From: JALOOX01 sp964557955
Lineage (GTDB): Bacteria > Desulfobacterota > Syntrophobacteria > Syntrophobacterales > Syntrophobacteraceae
Assembly (NCBI GenBank): GCA_964557955.1
Contig: CAZLCS010000009.1
Location: 1-64,000 of the forward strand
Direction: 5' to 3'
DNA: 64,000 bases
In this document: positions 35,730 through 43,884 of the stretch, one piece after another
How the letters are laid out: each line of letters opens with the position of its first letter
How positions within the stretch are numbered: position 1 is the stretch's first letter
Made by a program: the position numbers and the translations under genes
The notes under the pieces: model-generated
Told to the model about the DNA's origin: nothing
The model's database searches: none
The model's input: the letters and a program-made list of their open reading frames with translations, nothing else

Positions 35730-36472
35730 GAATGAAAAACCTGTCGAACAAAGTCGCCATCGTCACAGGCGGTTCGAGGGGCATCGGCCGCAGCGTCGCC
35801 ATTTCTCTCGCACGGGCGGGAGCCGATGTGACCGTCAATTACGCCGGCAACGAGAAGGCCGCCCGGAAGGTGGTGGCGGAAATCAACGGAAACGGTGGAA
35901 AGGCCCAGGCCGTCCAGGCGGATATGAGCCGTCCGGAGGATGTTGGGAGGCTTTTCGGTACGACCGTCAAGATCTTCGGGAAGCCGGACATCCTCGTGAA
36001 CAACGCCGGCATCATCGTCACGAAGCCGATCCAGACGATGAGTGAAGAGGATTTTGACCGCATTTTCAGCATCAACGTCAAAGGGGTGTTCCTGGCTTTG
36101 AGGGCGGCGGCCGAATATGTGAGCGACGGGGGACGGATCGTCAATCTGTCGAGCTCGGTCACGCGTCTCATGTTCCCCGGATACGGCGCCTACTCCGCAA
36201 CCAAGGCAGCGGTGGAGCAGCTGACCCGTATCTTCGCCAAGGAGGTCGGAGAGCGAGGCATCACGGTCAACGCCGTGGCCCCCGGCCCCACCCGCACGGA
36301 GCTCTTCACCCTGGGGAAGTCGGAAGAGACGATTCAGAGACTTGCTGAAATGGCCGCGTTGGGACGCATCGGCGAGCCCGACGACATCGCCCGCGTCGTT
36401 TGCTTCCTGTGCAGCGAAGAAGCCTCCTGGATCACGGGGCAGATCATCGGCGTCAACGGCGGGTTTGCGTAG
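35726..36472 (+). CDS. SDR-family oxidoreductase (FabG-like)
   Basis: This 248-aa classical short-chain dehydrogenase has the cofactor motif TGGSRGIGRS, NNAGI, catalytic Ser in NLSSSVT, and YSATK (YxxxK). The tail GQIIGVNGGFA is typical of FabG-type 3-oxoacyl-[ACP] reductases, but many SDRs of other specificity look the same, and no fatty acid synthesis genes are near. It overlaps mscS by ATGA, so the two are cotranslated; GAGGAAG precedes the start. A second ATG is at 35732. Confidence 0.88.
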   Translation: MRMKNLSNKVAIVTGGSRGIGRSVAISLARAGADVTVNYAGNEKAARKVVAEINGNGGKAQAVQADMSRPEDVGRLFGTTVKIFGKPDILVNNAGIIVTKPIQTMSEEDFDRIFSINVKGVFLALRAAAEYVSDGGRIVNLSSSVTRLMFPGYGAYSATKAAVEQLTRIFAKEVGERGITVNAVAPGPTRTELFTLGKSEETIQRLAEMAALGRIGEPDDIARVVCFLCSEEASWITGQIIGVNGGFA

Positions 36473-36676
36473 GGGCGGTTTCCTGTTCTCGAATGGCATT
36501 GGGGTAACATGGGGACCCGGTTCAGAAGTCACTCGAGAACTGGCGTAATCCCGAATCCCCATGGATTCTTGCGGCCTTACGGGACTGGAACAGATGGTCG
36601 CCTCCCATCCCTGCTGCGGCAGACAATGGCCATACGGTCAGCCTCCAAATCGGCAGCAGCAGACCCTGCGATGGTA

Positions 36677-38062
36677 TTACCTGCGTCCACCACGTCCTCC
36701 GCCACCGCCGCCGCCACGGGAGAACCCACCGCCACCGCGACCCGAGAATCCACTCGATCCACCCGAGTCGAATGAACGGAACGATCCTCCTCTACCGCCG
36801 GAGGATCGGAAGGACCGGAAGGAATCCCCTCCTCCACCCCGGAAGGAATCGGAAGACCGGAAGGAGCCACTCCCGCGGAATGAGTCGGAGGATCGGAAGG
36901 AATCTCCACCCCGGCGGAACGAATCCGGGGTGCGGGCGACATCACCTCGACCGCGGAAGGAGTCGGGAGAGCGAAACGACCTGTCCCCTCGACCGGAAGA
37001 CCCCGAAGACCGAAAGTCATTGGAGCCCCTCCGCTCCTGGAGGGTGTTCAGGGCTCTGGATCGCCCCGTTTCACTTCGAGAGAGCTCGGAACCTCGGAAG
37101 GAACGCCCCTCACCGGCATTTCCGCGAACCGAATTGGCCCTTTCCAGCCGCTCAGCACGGCGCAAATCCCTTGAAGATTCCGCGTTTGACGTGTCTCGAA
37201 ACGACGAGAGCGATCCCTGGCCGCTATTGCTCGGCGCTACGGCGGCAGGAGCACGATCGCCAACCGCTGCCGCAAGCCTTTCGGCCCTCAGTGCCGTTCT
37301 CGGGCGAACACGCACGGTCTGCCCCAGCTCGCGGTCGAATCGCTGGTTGCTGATGAGCCTCCGGCCGGATCGACCGTCATAAGCGTAGTGCTTGCGATGG
37401 TGCTTGTGGTGGAAATGGTGGTGCCGGTGGACCCTGTGGAAGTCATGCAGGATGAAGAACCCCGAAAAGGGAATCCCCGTGTAGAAAAAGGGATAGGGTA
37501 CCCAGTCGTAGTAGCCGAGGTACGCCGGGGGTGGCGGATAGTACGCCAGGATAGGGGGTTCGCCGCCATAGTAAGAGTTGTCGAAGGGCGGAGGCGGCCC
37601 ACCATAGGGGGCTTCAGCCGGAGGCGGCTCGCTGCCTGGAGGCGGGGCCTCCGCATACGCCTGCCCCCCCGATGGATCCACGGCCAAACCGAGATCCATC
37701 GCGAGACTGTCGAACGCTGCCAGGGCATCGTTCCTGGTCACGGCAAGCCTTCCGGACTCTGAACTGTTGATCACCGACTCGCGCAGCTCACCCATGACGA
37801 GGGGAGTCACCGGGTAGTTGGAGAACCAGCCGCTGCGCGGCGCAATACCCCGCGAAGCCAGAAGACTCTGGGCTTCGACCTCATCGTTCACGGCTCCAAG
37901 CCCCAGAGCTTCAGCCAGGCTGATGGCAAAATCCCCGCTGCGCAGAAGGGGAGGGGCCGCCGAGGTAAGCTCGGGGTTTGGCTCCGGTCCGGCCGGCACA
38001 GCGGCGGCGCCGAACATCAGGATAATACTCATTATAGTTAAGGAAATCAGCAGATTGGTCAT
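36677..38062 (-). CDS. Secreted low-complexity protein (Pro/Tyr, His, and Ser/Phe/Arg/Gly-rich)
   Basis: This 461-aa protein is not a recognised family. It has an N-terminal signal peptide (cut near residue 22-25). A globular-looking part follows (25-130), then a Pro/Tyr/Gly-rich region (about 135-190) and a His cluster (HRVHRHHHFHHKHHRKHY, about 205-225). The long C-terminal tail is built of imperfect SFRSSDSFRG-like units and ends in a Gly/Arg-rich run. It overlaps the gene at 38059-38349 by four bases. The tail resembles nucleic-acid or surface-adhesive low-complexity sequence; the His cluster may bind metals. Frames on the other strand are long only because of composition. Confidence 0.65.
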   Translation of the reverse strand: MTNLLISLTIMSIILMFGAAAVPAGPEPNPELTSAAPPLLRSGDFAISLAEALGLGAVNDEVEAQSLLASRGIAPRSGWFSNYPVTPLVMGELRESVINSSESGRLAVTRNDALAAFDSLAMDLGLAVDPSGGQAYAEAPPPGSEPPPAEAPYGGPPPPFDNSYYGGEPPILAYYPPPPAYLGYYDWVPYPFFYTGIPFSGFFILHDFHRVHRHHHFHHKHHRKHYAYDGRSGRRLISNQRFDRELGQTVRVRPRTALRAERLAAAVGDRAPAAVAPSNSGQGSLSSFRDTSNAESSRDLRRAERLERANSVRGNAGEGRSFRGSELSRSETGRSRALNTLQERRGSNDFRSSGSSGRGDRSFRSPDSFRGRGDVARTPDSFRRGGDSFRSSDSFRGSGSFRSSDSFRGGGGDSFRSFRSSGGRGGSFRSFDSGGSSGFSGRGGGGFSRGGGGGGGRGGRR

Positions 38063-38349
38063 GCTCTGCTCCTCGTTTCGTCGTGGCCCCCTCCCTCCTG
38101 AGGATCATCGAAACCGGCATCCTTGTCGTGATCCTTCTTATCCTTTCTGAAATCCTCGAACTTGCGGAATCGATCAAAGCCGTCAAATCGGTCAAAATCG
38201 CGAAAGAACCCGCCAAAGCGCTTTTCAAAGCCTTTGTCGAAATCCCCGGCGAAGAAGAACCGATCGTCGTCAAACTTCTTTTCACCGGCAAGACCGACAC
38301 CGGGGCCCATTCCCAAAAGCAGAATGGCCGCGAGTACGAATATACCCAA
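38059..38349 (-). CDS. Small secreted Asp/Phe/Lys-rich protein
   Basis: This 96-aa protein has a hydrophobic leader (GIFVLAAILLLGMG) and a mature part made of D, F, K, R and G (FDKGFEKRFGGFFRDFDRF). It is not recognised. The start used here is TTG 38349; an ATG at about 38389 followed by KTVPKKGQTDE lies one frame off and would supply a better positively charged signal-peptide start, so a one-base sequence error or frameshift is possible. Its stop overlaps the start of the next secreted protein (ATGA), so the two are coexpressed. Confidence 0.55.
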   Translation of the reverse strand: MGIFVLAAILLLGMGPGVGLAGEKKFDDDRFFFAGDFDKGFEKRFGGFFRDFDRFDGFDRFRKFEDFRKDKKDHDKDAGFDDPQEGGGHDETRSRA

Positions 38350-38830
38350 GACTCTCGTCAGTCTGTCCTTTCTTGGGTACGGTCTTCATTATTCACAATC
38401 CCGGGAGCCAATCATAAGATCCCGGATTGTTGATGTGTTCACGTCTCTTATTTAATCATTGAAGGCGATCTGTTCAAAAAGCGGGCGCTTCGGGGCGGCG
38501 ATCGATCTGACCCATCAGCTTGAAATCAGGACCTTTTCCATCGTCGATACCCTCCAAGCCAATCGTTATAAGTATCCTTTTATACTCGATAGCCATCCAA
38601 CGCCGATGAAGCTAAACGAGATGACTCATCGGGTGCCGGCTCCGTGCCTGGAAGCCGGAGGTCAAGGTGCCGGCGCTGATCGGAAGGCATTGGAGCGGCT
38701 GGGGAAGGACCTCGTCCGGAAGGCGGAGGGGAGCACCCTGGGCTTTCTGGACGGGCTGAATTCCGAGCTCTCCCACCGCATCCGGCGGGTGATGCGGAGG
38801 ATCATCCATTTGCATCTCACACCTCCAATA
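38350..38830. other. Intergenic region, nothing recognised
   Basis: About 480 bases between the secreted protein pair and the hicB-like gene. A long plus-strand frame crosses it, but mainly as the antisense of the hicAB genes. The stretch near 38560-38590 is A+T-rich. No gene, repeat or clear promoter is supported. Confidence 0.4.
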
Positions 38831-39151
38831 TCAGCAGGCCCTCTCAAGCCTCTCCGCAATCCATTGATTCAGGCTTTTGCCTTCTCTGAGGGCACTGACA
38901 TATACCTTGCGGTGCAAGGTTGGCGGCAGACGGAGCATCAACCTCCCGGAGAATGGTTTGTCAGGCTCCTCGCCTCTTTGCTCGCAAAACTCCAGGTAGT
39001 CGTCAATAGACTCCCGGAAAGCCTGCTCTATTTCTTCAACGCTCTTTCCCTGGAACGTGATGACATCCTTCAAATCCAGGACTTCCCCATGGAAGATGCC
39101 CGCCCGGTCATCATATTCGACATGTCCCGTATACCCTTTGTAGGTCAGCAT
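38831..39151 (-). CDS. hicB: HicB-family antitoxin
   Basis: This 106-aa protein has the HicB fold. A partial RNase-H-like N-terminal half (YKGYTGHVEYDDRAGIFHGEVLDLKDVITFQG, given here in parts of the motif YDDRAGIFHGEV and ITFQGKSVEEIE) is followed by a ribbon-helix-helix at the C-terminus (LMLRLPPTLHRKVYVSALREGKSLNQWI). It should neutralise the HicA-like partner and autorepress the operon. The ATG overlaps the end of the hicA-like gene by seven bases. Confidence 0.9.
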   Translation of the reverse strand: MLTYKGYTGHVEYDDRAGIFHGEVLDLKDVITFQGKSVEEIEQAFRESIDDYLEFCEQRGEEPDKPFSGRLMLRLPPTLHRKVYVSALREGKSLNQWIAERLERAC

Positions 39152-39444
39152 GGGTCTTGTCCCTCCGACGAAATTCCCGCTTCTGTCAGAAACCGCCTTA
39201 CGGATTTGAGAGCCCCTTTGTCGGTTTCTTTATGTGGATGTGGACGATGGAAAACGGCCCGAACACTTTTCAGATGCACGCGCAATCTCGACCCCCGCCC
39301 CTCGCTCAACTCTGAGCCCAGGGCAAGGAGAAGGCTCTCGATAGTCGTCCATTCGACATCGGAACGGACCGGATCTTCAAATATGGCACGCAGTGTTCTC
39401 AGGTTCTTGCTGCTCAGCTTCATGGTGTCATTATATGACATCAT
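39145..39444 (-). CDS. hicA: HicA-family toxin-like protein
   Basis: This protein is up to 99 aa. It matches the HicA-like group with ALGSELSEGRGSRLRV, VFHRPHPHKETDKGALKSVRRFL. HicA toxins are small dsRNA-binding-fold ribonucleases that cleave mRNA. In the canonical GSH motif the His is replaced by Arg here (GSR), while HRPHP is kept. A likely start is ATG 39423 (MKLSSKNL), 92 aa; the frame opens at 39444. The gene precedes and overlaps hicB, as usual in this system. Confidence 0.85.
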   Translation of the reverse strand: MMSYNDTMKLSSKNLRTLRAIFEDPVRSDVEWTTIESLLLALGSELSEGRGSRLRVHLKSVRAVFHRPHPHKETDKGALKSVRRFLTEAGISSEGQDPC

Positions 39445-39635
39445 TTGAGAGCGAGGAAGCCCGAATGGATGCGGAAAGACTTTGAGGCACTTTCGAAGCT
39501 GTTCATTTCTGCAATTCGGGTTGACACGGAGTGTTGCTTCAAACGCAGGTGCGCTGCGTGGATCTTCGGGGATTTGGGCCAGGGGAGAGAACGGAACGGA
39601 GAGCGAAAGAGAGGCTTTTCAATCAGTTCTGGGCA

Positions 39636-39655
39636 CCCCCCGCTTTTGCGGGGGG
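39636..39655. terminator. Perfect hairpin after the hydrogenase operon
   Basis: CCCCCCGC-TTTT-GCGGGGGG forms an 8-bp stem with a 4-base loop. On the minus strand it lies 28 bases beyond the TAG that ends mvhA when its UGA is read as selenocysteine. There is no U-run after it on either strand, so it is a candidate terminator or 3'-end stabiliser, not a classical one. Confidence 0.55.
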
Positions 39656-39682
39656 CGGTATGGAGACATTCTGAAATGGTGG

Positions 39683-41131
39683 CTACGGATTCGGCCAGCG
39701 CTTGACGAGGTTGCCCCGGGAGTCCCTGATGGTGATGGAGACACCGTGATCGCCGTCCAGGCGATGCGTGGCACACGAAATTCAGGGGTCGTAGGCGCGG
39801 ACGGCCATCTCGATCTTGTTGAGGGTGCCCTCGTCCACGCTGCCGTCCTGGATGAGGGTCCGGGCGGCCTGGTTCACGCTCATGTTGATGGGTCCGAGAT
39901 TATGGGTGGTGCCCACAATGAGGTTGGCCCGGGTCACGAGGCCGTTCTCGTCCGTCGAGTAGTCGTGAATGAGTGTTCCACGTGGAGCCTCCACGCACCC
40001 CACACCGCGCCCGGCCCCGGGCTCCGCCGCAGTTCGCACATCGGGGTCGGTGATCTCGGGATCCTGCAGGAGCTCGATGGCGTGCTCGCAGGCGTAAACC
40101 TCCTCGATGAGCCGCGCCCAGTGGTAGAGCAGCGTAGCCTGGGCGGGACGACCGAACTTCTCGCGGAATTCCTCGAGCTCGGCCTGGGCTTTGGGGGTGG
40201 CCATGCGATCGGCCACGTTGATGCGGGCCAGGCAGTTGGACCGGTAAATCCCCCTGGGATTGTCGAGATCCATGGAGAAGCCCTCGTCCCAGGCCCGTGC
40301 ATAGGGGAACTTGCCGTAGGAGTAAGGAACCACCTTCTCGCCGATGAAATCCGTGTAGTCCTTGATGTCGAACTCGGTGAAAGTGGCGTCGGGCTTCATG
40401 AGGCGAATCTTGCCATCATAAAGGTTGAGCTGCCCGCGATCATCCACGGTCCCGATGAAGCCGGTCCGGATGACGCCGAGCGACTGGATCGTCTCGAGAT
40501 ACTTCGGGAAAACCTGGGTCTTGGCGAACTCAATCGTGAAGAGGGCAAAGTCCAGGAGCTCCTGCATCTGCTTGAGGAACTCCTGCCGATCGGCCTCCAG
40601 GAGCGGCTTGGAGAACCCTCCCACCACGCCGGCCACGGGATGGATGGCCTTGCCGGCGAATCTTTCCAGGATCATCTTCGCCATGGTGCGCATGCGGACG
40701 ACCTTCTGCGCCAGCTCCGGGTTGGCCCTGGCGACACCGATGACGTTCCGGACGGCGTAGTCGCTGTCGGGCCCAATGACGAAGTCAGCCGCCGCCAGGA
40801 AGAAAAAGTGGAGCAGCTTGTCTTCGGCATGGGCGATGGTCTGCATGAGCTCCCGGAGCTTCCGGCCCGCCGGCGGCGGTGTCACGCCGAAGCACCGGTC
40901 CACAGCCTTGTTGGAGGCCAGGTGGTGGTGCCACGGGCAGATGCCGCAGATGCGGTTCACGATGCGGGGCAGCTCCTCGGCGGGCTTCCCTTCGACGAAC
41001 TTCTCGAAGCCCCGGAGCGACTGGAAATGGACCTTGCAGTCCTCGACGTTCCCCGCATCATCGAGCTGGATGGCGATGGACGCGTGCCCCTCGATGCGGG
41101 TGATGGGCGATATGTTGATGAGCTTGGACAT
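39683..41131 (-). CDS. mvhA: [NiFeSe] hydrogenase large subunit, MvhA type, with selenocysteine
   Basis: This is the catalytic subunit of an F420-non-reducing (Mvh/Vhu) type hydrogenase, which splits or makes H2. The N-terminal nickel motif is RICGIC (Cys62, Cys65). A UGA at 39782-39784 interrupts the frame at residue 450, directly after AYDP. Reading through gives DP-U-ISCATH, the C-terminal nickel motif with selenocysteine in place of the first Cys. The frame then continues for 26 residues to TAG 39683-39685, a C-terminal extension of the kind removed by a maturation protease. With the UGA as a stop, the protein (449 aa) would lack two nickel ligands and be inactive. Total 482 aa. It is the last gene, six bases after mvhG. 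Confidence 0.9.
39749..39765 (-). promoter_or_regulatory. SECIS-like hairpin in mvhA
   Basis: On the minus strand, 16 bases after the UGA, ATCGCC-TGGAC-GGCGAT forms a perfect 6-bp stem with a 5-base loop. The loop starts 22 bases after the UGA and has G at its second position. Both agree with the known bacterial SECIS pattern recognised by SelB. Confidence 0.75.
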
Positions 41132-41137
41132 GGCGTA

Positions 41138-42076
41138 TCAGGCCTCCTTCTTCTTTCTTTTAGGTCTCAAAAGGCCATGGGCGCCCGAAAACCGCAGAAG
41201 GGACGTGTGCTCGGGCAGTGATCGGACGTCGATGCCGTTGGATGCCAGGCCGTTCAGCATGTCGAGCAGCTGATTGCCTTCGTGCCGGACCGGGCCGGAG
41301 CACCCGCGGCAGGGGACCCGTGCGGCGATGCAGCGTGGAGTGACGCGGTCCCCGCCGCAGCCCGCGCGTGTCACGGAGCCCATGCAGAGCAGCCCCTGCT
41401 CGAGGAGGCAGCGCATTTTGTCGAGGGGTTCATCCGGGGCCCCGTACTGCGGCGGCTGGAGAAAGCGTTGCAAGTTCTTCAGCTGCCCCTTCCCCTCCCG
41501 GATGGTGGGGCAGTCGTTGCACACACTCTTTCCCGAATCCTCCAGGGGACGGCCTTCGAGGAGCGCCGTCAAAGCCCCGTAGACCTGGTCGGGGTGGGGC
41601 GGGCATCCCGGGAGGTAGACGTCTACTTTGATGAGCTCGTCCACGGCCTGGCAGCGCTCCAGTATTTTCGGGACGCCATCATAGGGCAGACCATCGGCCG
41701 GGTCCGTCGTCTCCGTGGAATAATAACGCTGCAGCAGTTCTTCGTTTGCATAGGAGTTGGCCAGGGCGGGAATGCCGCCGTGGGTGGCGCAGGTCCCGAG
41801 GGCGACGAGGACCTTGCACCTGGCGCGCATCTCGCGAGCCACCTCCAGGTGCTCTTCGTTGCGGATGCCGCCCGTCAGGATCCCGACATCCGCCTCGGGG
41901 ATCTCGATGTGCTTCCGGTCTCCGAGCTGACCGTAATATTTGTGGTCCATGATTACGGGCATGTGGACGAAATCCACCAGGTTCAGGACGTCGAGCAATC
42001 GCTCGCCCAGGTCCACGATGGCGATTTCACACCCGGAACAGGCGTTGAGCCATTCTTCGGCAACTTTGATGCTCAT
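41138..42076 (-). CDS. mvhG: Hydrogenase small subunit, MvhG type
   Basis: This 312-aa iron-sulfur subunit passes electrons from the NiFe(Se) site of MvhA towards MvhD/HdrA. Family motifs: NACSGCEIAIVDLGE (proximal cluster Cys pair), GTCATHGGIPA, YLPGCPPHPDQV, and a C-terminal Cys-rich region (CNDCPT, CMGSVTRAGCGG, CRGCSGPV). No twin-arginine signal is present, so the complex is cytoplasmic. The tail ends in a Lys/Arg-rich run. A 225-base gap with heptamer repeats separates it from the frhB-like gene. Confidence 0.94.
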   Translation of the reverse strand: MSIKVAEEWLNACSGCEIAIVDLGERLLDVLNLVDFVHMPVIMDHKYYGQLGDRKHIEIPEADVGILTGGIRNEEHLEVAREMRARCKVLVALGTCATHGGIPALANSYANEELLQRYYSTETTDPADGLPYDGVPKILERCQAVDELIKVDVYLPGCPPHPDQVYGALTALLEGRPLEDSGKSVCNDCPTIREGKGQLKNLQRFLQPPQYGAPDEPLDKMRCLLEQGLLCMGSVTRAGCGGDRVTPRCIAARVPCRGCSGPVRHEGNQLLDMLNGLASNGIDVRSLPEHTSLLRFSGAHGLLRPKRKKKEA

Positions 42077-42097
42077 AAGGTCAACCTCGTTGAGAGC

Positions 42098-42299
42098 AGT
42101 TTCGGGTCTCGGGTTTCGGGTTTCGAGTTGAAGACTCCGATTCTCACTGGACCGATTCTGCTCCTGTTGTTCATGGCAGTAGACGGCAGGACCGGGTTCC
42201 GTCCCGGCCTGAACAGCGTGGCAAAAGGCAGCGGGGCCTCAACCCCGCCCTGCCATTCGTCCTTAAACTCGAAACTCGAAACCCGCAACTCGAAACCTC
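42098..42299. repeat. Inverted pair of heptamer arrays enclosing hairpins, mvhG/frhB-like gap
   Basis: A forward array at 42098-42132 (AGTTTCG, GGTCTCG, GGTTTCG twice, AGTTGAA) and an inverted array at 42265-42299 (AAACTCG twice, AAACCCG, CAACTCG, AAACCTC) are each 35 bases and 132 bases apart. The enclosed DNA holds stems CCGGG/CCCGG (about 42192-42208) and GCGGGG/CCCCGC (about 42230-42248). No gene. The structure resembles a small element with terminal inverted repeats inserted within the operon; it would be transcribed. Confidence 0.65.
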
Positions 42300-42301
42300 C
42301 T

Positions 42302-43402
42302 TTACAGCTCCGCCGTCCTCCGGTTGGCGCCGGCGCTTTCCTTTTTCTTCTCCGACCATGTGTTCACGATGTCGAGGATTCTCTGTGCCTGGATCGGCTG
42401 GCCGTCAGATCTGCGGTAGGGCTCGATGGCCTCGCCGCGCGCCATGGCGTAGACCGCCCGTCCCACGGGGGTGCGCACCAGCACGGTGGTCCAGCCCTCT
42501 TCGGCCCCGATGCCCCCGAAGGAAAGATCGGCGAATTCAGCGGCGTAGTCCCCGCAATAGCGACAGGCAAAGCGCCTCATGAAGCTCAGCTGCTCCAGGG
42601 GGATCGTCTTGCACTCGCCCGAATCCAGGTGAATCTGGAGCTCCTCCTTGAGGTTGATCCGGGAGACCGAATCCCACTGGAAACCTCCGAGCTCCTCCAA
42701 ATGCCGGCGCTGCTCCTCCCCGAAGGAGAAGTTGCCGGCGCAGAAGAGGCCGAAATGGTACTTGATGGCGTCCGCCGGGACGATCCCGAGAGCTTCCATC
42801 CGCCGCACCGTGTTGATCTGGCAGGGAGTGCCCACGAAGGCGATGCGGCTCACGCCCTTGCGCACCATGGACCCCAGCTCGTTCACCGAGGGTGCATAGG
42901 TGGAGTAAGCTTCGCTGAAGAGCGTCATGCCGTGGGATGTGTCGAAATGGAAGCCGGCGGCTTCGAGGAGCTCCTCCCGCGAGAGAGCCAGCCAGGGTTG
43001 ACGCTGAAAGGCCCCCACCTGCCTGGAGACGATGGCCCCGTTGATGAAGCCCATGTCGAAGAGGTGGAGCAGGAGGGCGGTCACCACGCCGCCGTCGGTC
43101 CCCCTCTCCCGGACCGCCGGGTCCTTGGCCCGTGCGATCCCGGCATCCATCACGCGCCCCATGGGCGCGCTCCACGAGACCATGCGCTTCTGCTCTTCAT
43201 CCAGCTCGTGGATCTCCGGGCAGATCATGTAACAGAGACCGCAGTCGATGCATTTGTCGCGGTCCCGATATTGGGGCCGCCCGTCGGTACCCAGCTCCAG
43301 CGCCCCGTAGTTGACGGCCGTACAGAACGTGACACACCCGCCGCAGTGGTGGCAGAGTCCCCGCTCCTGGACTTCCTGTATCAAGTTGAAAAAGGTTTTC
43401 AT
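42302..43402 (-). CDS. FrhB/FdhB-family iron-sulfur flavoprotein
   Basis: This 366-aa protein belongs to the family of coenzyme F420 hydrogenase/dehydrogenase beta subunits, which bind FAD and pass electrons to a two-electron carrier. The N-terminus has two [4Fe-4S] motifs, CHHCGGCVTFC and CIDCGLCYMICPE. The family core follows: TDGGVVTALLL, FVGTPCQINTVRRME, and CRYCGD with SFGGIGAEEGWTTVLVRT. Its place between mvhD and mvhG suggests that it replaces or supplements HdrBC as the exit for electrons. The true acceptor (F420, NAD(P), or another protein) cannot be told from sequence. Confidence 0.88.
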   Translation of the reverse strand: MKTFFNLIQEVQERGLCHHCGGCVTFCTAVNYGALELGTDGRPQYRDRDKCIDCGLCYMICPEIHELDEEQKRMVSWSAPMGRVMDAGIARAKDPAVRERGTDGGVVTALLLHLFDMGFINGAIVSRQVGAFQRQPWLALSREELLEAAGFHFDTSHGMTLFSEAYSTYAPSVNELGSMVRKGVSRIAFVGTPCQINTVRRMEALGIVPADAIKYHFGLFCAGNFSFGEEQRRHLEELGGFQWDSVSRINLKEELQIHLDSGECKTIPLEQLSFMRRFACRYCGDYAAEFADLSFGGIGAEEGWTTVLVRTPVGRAVYAMARGEAIEPYRRSDGQPIQAQRILDIVNTWSEKKKESAGANRRTAEL

Positions 43403-43430
43403 GCGCAGCCATCTCCTCTCTGGAGGCGGA

Positions 43431-43871
43431 TCAAGAGGCCTCGGCCAGCTCCACCCTCTGGGCTTTCAGGGGGTTGGGGCCGAGCTCCCGGATCTTTTCC
43501 GTGAACCGGGTCACCACTTCCGCGAACCGTGGCGCCTCCGCCGAAGAGACCCATTCGATGGCGAAGCGATCCGAATCGATTCCCGAGTTTTCCAGGACGA
43601 GCTTCAAGCCCTGGGCCCTTGCCAATGCTTTGTGATTACCATCCAGGTAATGACATTCGCCCAGGTGTCACCCCATGAGGATGACGCCGTCGGCGCCTTT
43701 GGAAAGCGCTCCGAGGACGAGGTCCGGGTGCACCATGCCGGAGCACATCACCCGGATGGGGCGCATGTTGGTGGGGTACTGGAGCCGGGACACTCCGGCG
43801 AGGTCGCCGCCGGCGTAGGCGCACCAGTTGCACAGAAACCCGATGATGACGGGCTCGAAGGATTCTGACAT
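43431..43871 (-). CDS. mvhD: MvhD electron-transfer subunit with selenocysteine
   Basis: This 146-aa [2Fe-2S] adaptor links hydrogenase to HdrA. The N-terminus FLCNWCAYAGGD and VMCSGMVHPD are typical of MvhD/FlpD. A UGA at 43668-43670 falls at residue 68, in GVILMG-U-HLGECHY, where the family has GCHxGxCHY. Downstream of it the same frame continues, with typical MvhD sequence, to a stop at 43431. Without readthrough the product would be only 67 aa and lack the second half. It starts at ATG 43871, 13 bases after the end of hdrA. Confidence 0.92.
43635..43651 (-). promoter_or_regulatory. SECIS-like hairpin in mvhD
   Basis: On the minus strand, ATTACC-TGGAT-GGTAAT forms a perfect 6-bp stem with a 5-base loop, extendable past one C-C mismatch by two pairs. 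The loop begins 22 bases after the UGA, the same distance as in mvhA, and differs from the mvhA loop only in its last base. Confidence 0.78.
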
Positions 43872-43884
43872 CTCACATTCTCCC

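Noticed and set aside
36561..37382. Pro/Glu/Arg-rich plus-strand frame opposite the low-complexity secreted protein
   Set aside because: The minus-strand gene has a signal peptide, a coupled upstream gene and a full-length frame; the plus frame is its repetitive complement.
39782..39784. Treating the mvhA UGA as a sequencing error or pseudogene
   Set aside because: Two other operon genes have UGA at conserved Cys positions too, all with SECIS-like hairpins; three such errors in one operon are improbable.
41282..43504. 740-codon plus-strand frame across mvhG and the frhB-like gene
   Set aside because: Runs through two real genes and an intergenic repeat; no signature of its own.
43431..43625. 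A separate 64-aa gene downstream of a truncated mvhD
   Set aside because: It is the C-terminal part of MvhD in the same frame, joined through the UGA at 43668-43670.
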